From NCBI GenBank assembly GCA_041592975.1, contig JBFHOZ010000049.1:1-13198 (forward strand): a stretch of 13,198 nucleotides of DNA. Direction: 5' to 3'. The position numbers were made by a program, and so were the translations under genes. Below the pieces are notes generated by a model, which worked only from the letters and a program-made list of their open reading frames with translations, had not been told where the DNA came from and ran no database searches. Source of the DNA: BM707 sp041592975. GTDB lineage: Bacteria > Desulfobacterota > Desulfuromonadia > Desulfuromonadales > UBA2294. Positions 13,012 through 13,198 of the stretch are shown one piece after another. How positions within the stretch are numbered: the stretch's first letter is position 1; each line of letters starts with the position of its first letter.

Positions 13012-13198
13012 ATGGATCTTCAAACTATCACTTATGTCATTGTTGGTGCGACCTTCGCCCTGTATATCGGCATCGCCATCTGGGCGCGCGCCGGTAGCAC
13101 CAAGGAATTCTACGTAGCCGGCGGCGGTGTCCACCCGGTCATGAACGGTATGGCAACCGGCGCCGACTGGATGTCGGCAGCCTCCTTCATCTCGATGG
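13012..13198 (+). CDS. Sodium:solute symporter large subunit, 3' truncated by window edge
   Basis: The first 62 codons of an SSS-family transporter. An N-terminal helix (about residues 6-25) is followed by the family signature STKEFYVAGGGVHPVMNGMA and then ATGADWMSAASFISM, the conserved beginning of the VC_2705-type symporters that pair with DUF4212 proteins. GGGAGG lies 8 bases before the ATG. The rest of the gene is outside the window. Its substrate is probably acetate or a related carboxylate, by analogy with relatives and with the IclR-type regulator next door. It cannot be aligned with the left symporter because each is missing the part the other shows. Confidence 0.93.
   Translation, partial: MDLQTITYVIVGATFALYIGIAIWARAGSTKEFYVAGGGVHPVMNGMATGADWMSAASFISM

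Overview
This is a GC-rich bacterial window (about 60% by eye) that I infer comes from the Desulfuromonadia, the Geobacter/Desulfuromonas/Pelobacter group. The reasons are two acetate-type sodium:solute symporter loci (one with a DUF4212 small subunit), a PilZ response regulator, a type IV prepilin, and an in-frame UGA selenoprotein of the SelW family. The taxonomic placement is inference; no rRNA or tRNA is present.

Layout. 1-1575 (+): the 3' part of a large sodium:solute (acetate-type) symporter, closed by a strong terminator. 1658-2302 (+): an unknown protein with a membrane segment at each end. 2514-5304 (-): a leftward cluster, read right to left as SprT-like zinc metallopeptidase, DUF1451/YbeL-like zinc-ribbon protein, unknown Cys-rich protein, response regulator with PilZ domain, and a 72-residue SelW-like selenoprotein. 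The selenoprotein is missed by ordinary gene calling because residue 11 is encoded by TGA. 5566-5796 (+): an unknown 76-aa protein with a terminator. 5923-6381 (+): a type IV pilin-like protein. 6441-7847 (-): asparaginyl-tRNA synthetase. 8013-8447 (+): a CBS-pair protein. 8615-10198 (+): peptide chain release factor 3. 10302-11414 (+): a FAD/NAD(P)H oxidoreductase of the kind found fused to the N-terminus of SelD. 11415-11845: an AT-rich intergenic region with a terminator, a clear sigma-70 promoter and a candidate structured leader. 11846-12616 (+): an IclR-family regulator. 12742-12996 and 13012-13198 (+): the DUF4212 small subunit and the start of the large subunit of a second symporter.

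How the genes fit together. The right end reads as a regulated solute-uptake locus (IclR regulator, small subunit, large subunit), probably for acetate or another short carboxylate. A palindrome in the gap before the small subunit is a candidate operator. The left end holds another symporter of the same superfamily. The middle is a mix of translation genes (asnS, prfC), each with its own recognisable promoter, and stress, redox or signalling genes. The most interesting unit is the 2514-4644 cluster, in which two Cys-rich or zinc-ribbon proteins and a c-di-GMP-type response regulator precede a selenoprotein redox gene with a good bacterial SECIS hairpin just after its UGA.
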